Position numbers and translations under genes: made by a program. The notes beneath the pieces are model-generated. The model was not told where the DNA came from, did no database searches, and saw nothing but the letters and a program-made list of their open reading frames with translations. Positions 63,695 through 64,000 of a stretch of 64,000 nucleotides of DNA are shown in pieces. The stretch lies in contig NZ_JAJEQE010000006.1 in NCBI RefSeq assembly GCF_020687205.1, positions 1-64,000 of the forward strand, written 5' to 3'. How positions within the stretch are numbered: position 1 is the stretch's first letter; each line of letters starts with the position of its first letter. Origin of the DNA: Hominisplanchenecus faecis (GTDB lineage Bacteria > Bacillota > Clostridia > Lachnospirales > Lachnospiraceae).

Positions 63695-64000
63695 ATGGCA
63701 AAGGACAAGAAGTTCGGAAAAGGTTTTTTCTGTGGGATCCTGACTTCTGCTGTGGTCGTTCTGGCCGGAAGCGGGATGCTTCAGCAGGGCGGCTGGATCA
63801 CAGGAGCAGATCAGAAAGAAGCAGGGGCAACGCAGGAGAGCACAGACAGTGCAGGCACACAGCTCAGTCTGGAACAGAAGAAGGTAGATACAAAGATCAA
63901 GAAGATGGAAGAGATCATCAATCAGCTCTATCTTGACAGTACGGATAACGATGCGGTCGAAGCCGGCATTTATAAGGGCATGATCAGCGGACTTGGAGAT
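63695..64000 (+). CDS. S41 family C-terminal processing peptidase, 3' end cut by window
   Basis: The first 102 residues of a membrane-anchored CtpA-type protease: basic N-terminus, one membrane helix (about residues 8-27) and the segment IKKMEEIINQLYLDSTDNDAVEAGIYKGMISGLGD, the conserved pre-PDZ helix of the family. The PDZ and catalytic Ser/Lys domain lie beyond the window. ATAAGGAGCAAAG gives the ribosome site. In Firmicutes these proteases trim extracytoplasmic proteins. Confidence 0.88.
   Translation, partial: MAKDKKFGKGFFCGILTSAVVVLAGSGMLQQGGWITGADQKEAGATQESTDSAGTQLSLEQKKVDTKIKKMEEIINQLYLDSTDNDAVEAGIYKGMISGLGD

Overview
The window looks like the chromosome of a gut Firmicute of the family Lachnospiraceae. 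The evidence is the set of families present: type III glutamine synthetases, DUF4250, DUF4364, DUF1002, a flavodiiron protein, VanZ, and very large secreted mucin-type glycosidases. The pair of GH89 and GH84 enzymes with CBM32, FIVAR and FN3-like modules fits a mucin degrader of the Ruminococcus torques/gnavus group. That species guess is inference only.

Region 1 (1 to about 14.34 kb) is the right part of a Tn916-type integrative conjugative element (ICE). It holds the end of the transfer module (VirB4-, VirB6-, NlpC/P60- and VirB8/TcpC-type proteins). Where Tn916 carries tet(M) there is instead an AT-rich cargo: four small proteins, including an XRE repressor, followed by a Bce-type peptide-detoxification ABC transporter and its two-component system. 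The Orf7/Orf8-type regulators, xis and the tyrosine recombinase int follow. Between the Orf8-type gene and xis lies a strongly structured stretch of about 230 nt and a 21-codon leader ORF that overlaps xis. The ICE ends just upstream of the promoter and CIRCE operator of clpB.

Region 2 (14.4-32.8 kb) is chromosomal: clpB, a DUF4250 protein, an EamA transporter, a secreted FN3-like protein, metG-tatD-rsmA, a secreted DUF1002 protein, a 1612-aa GH89 alpha-N-acetylglucosaminidase, a NodB-type polysaccharide deacetylase, rarA, and on the minus strand a DUF4364 protein and a TIGR01212 radical SAM protein.

Region 3 (32.9-45.6 kb) is nucleotide biosynthesis: pyrC-pyrF-pyrK-pyrD-pyrE, then small membrane proteins, VanZ and an unusual M29 aminopeptidase, then purE-purM-purN-purD followed closely by a membrane-anchored cadherin-like surface protein.

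Region 4 (45.6-64 kb) has a minus-strand flavodiiron protein, a nitroreductase, a GreA-family factor, a lipid kinase, class II aldolase, two tandem type III glutamine synthetases, a 2067-aa GH84 beta-N-acetylglucosaminidase, a PucR/CdaR-type regulator and the start of an S41 peptidase.

The most interesting material is non-coding. (a) There is an ICE-borne structured element before xis. (b) A hairpin-rich intergenic region at 46.9-47.25 kb follows an extended -10 promoter and has alternative pairings. (c) A ~90-bp element occurs at 18.24 and 47.10 kb, and its second hairpin shows compensatory changes. (d) A ~45-bp palindromic repeat is scattered in four intergenic regions (five copies). (e) Two related leader/terminator units, one before the first glutamine synthetase and one standing alone at 55.64-55.71 kb, each carry a hexaloop hairpin of the kind bound by ANTAR antiterminators. 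No tRNA, rRNA, CRISPR array or insertion sequence was recognised.
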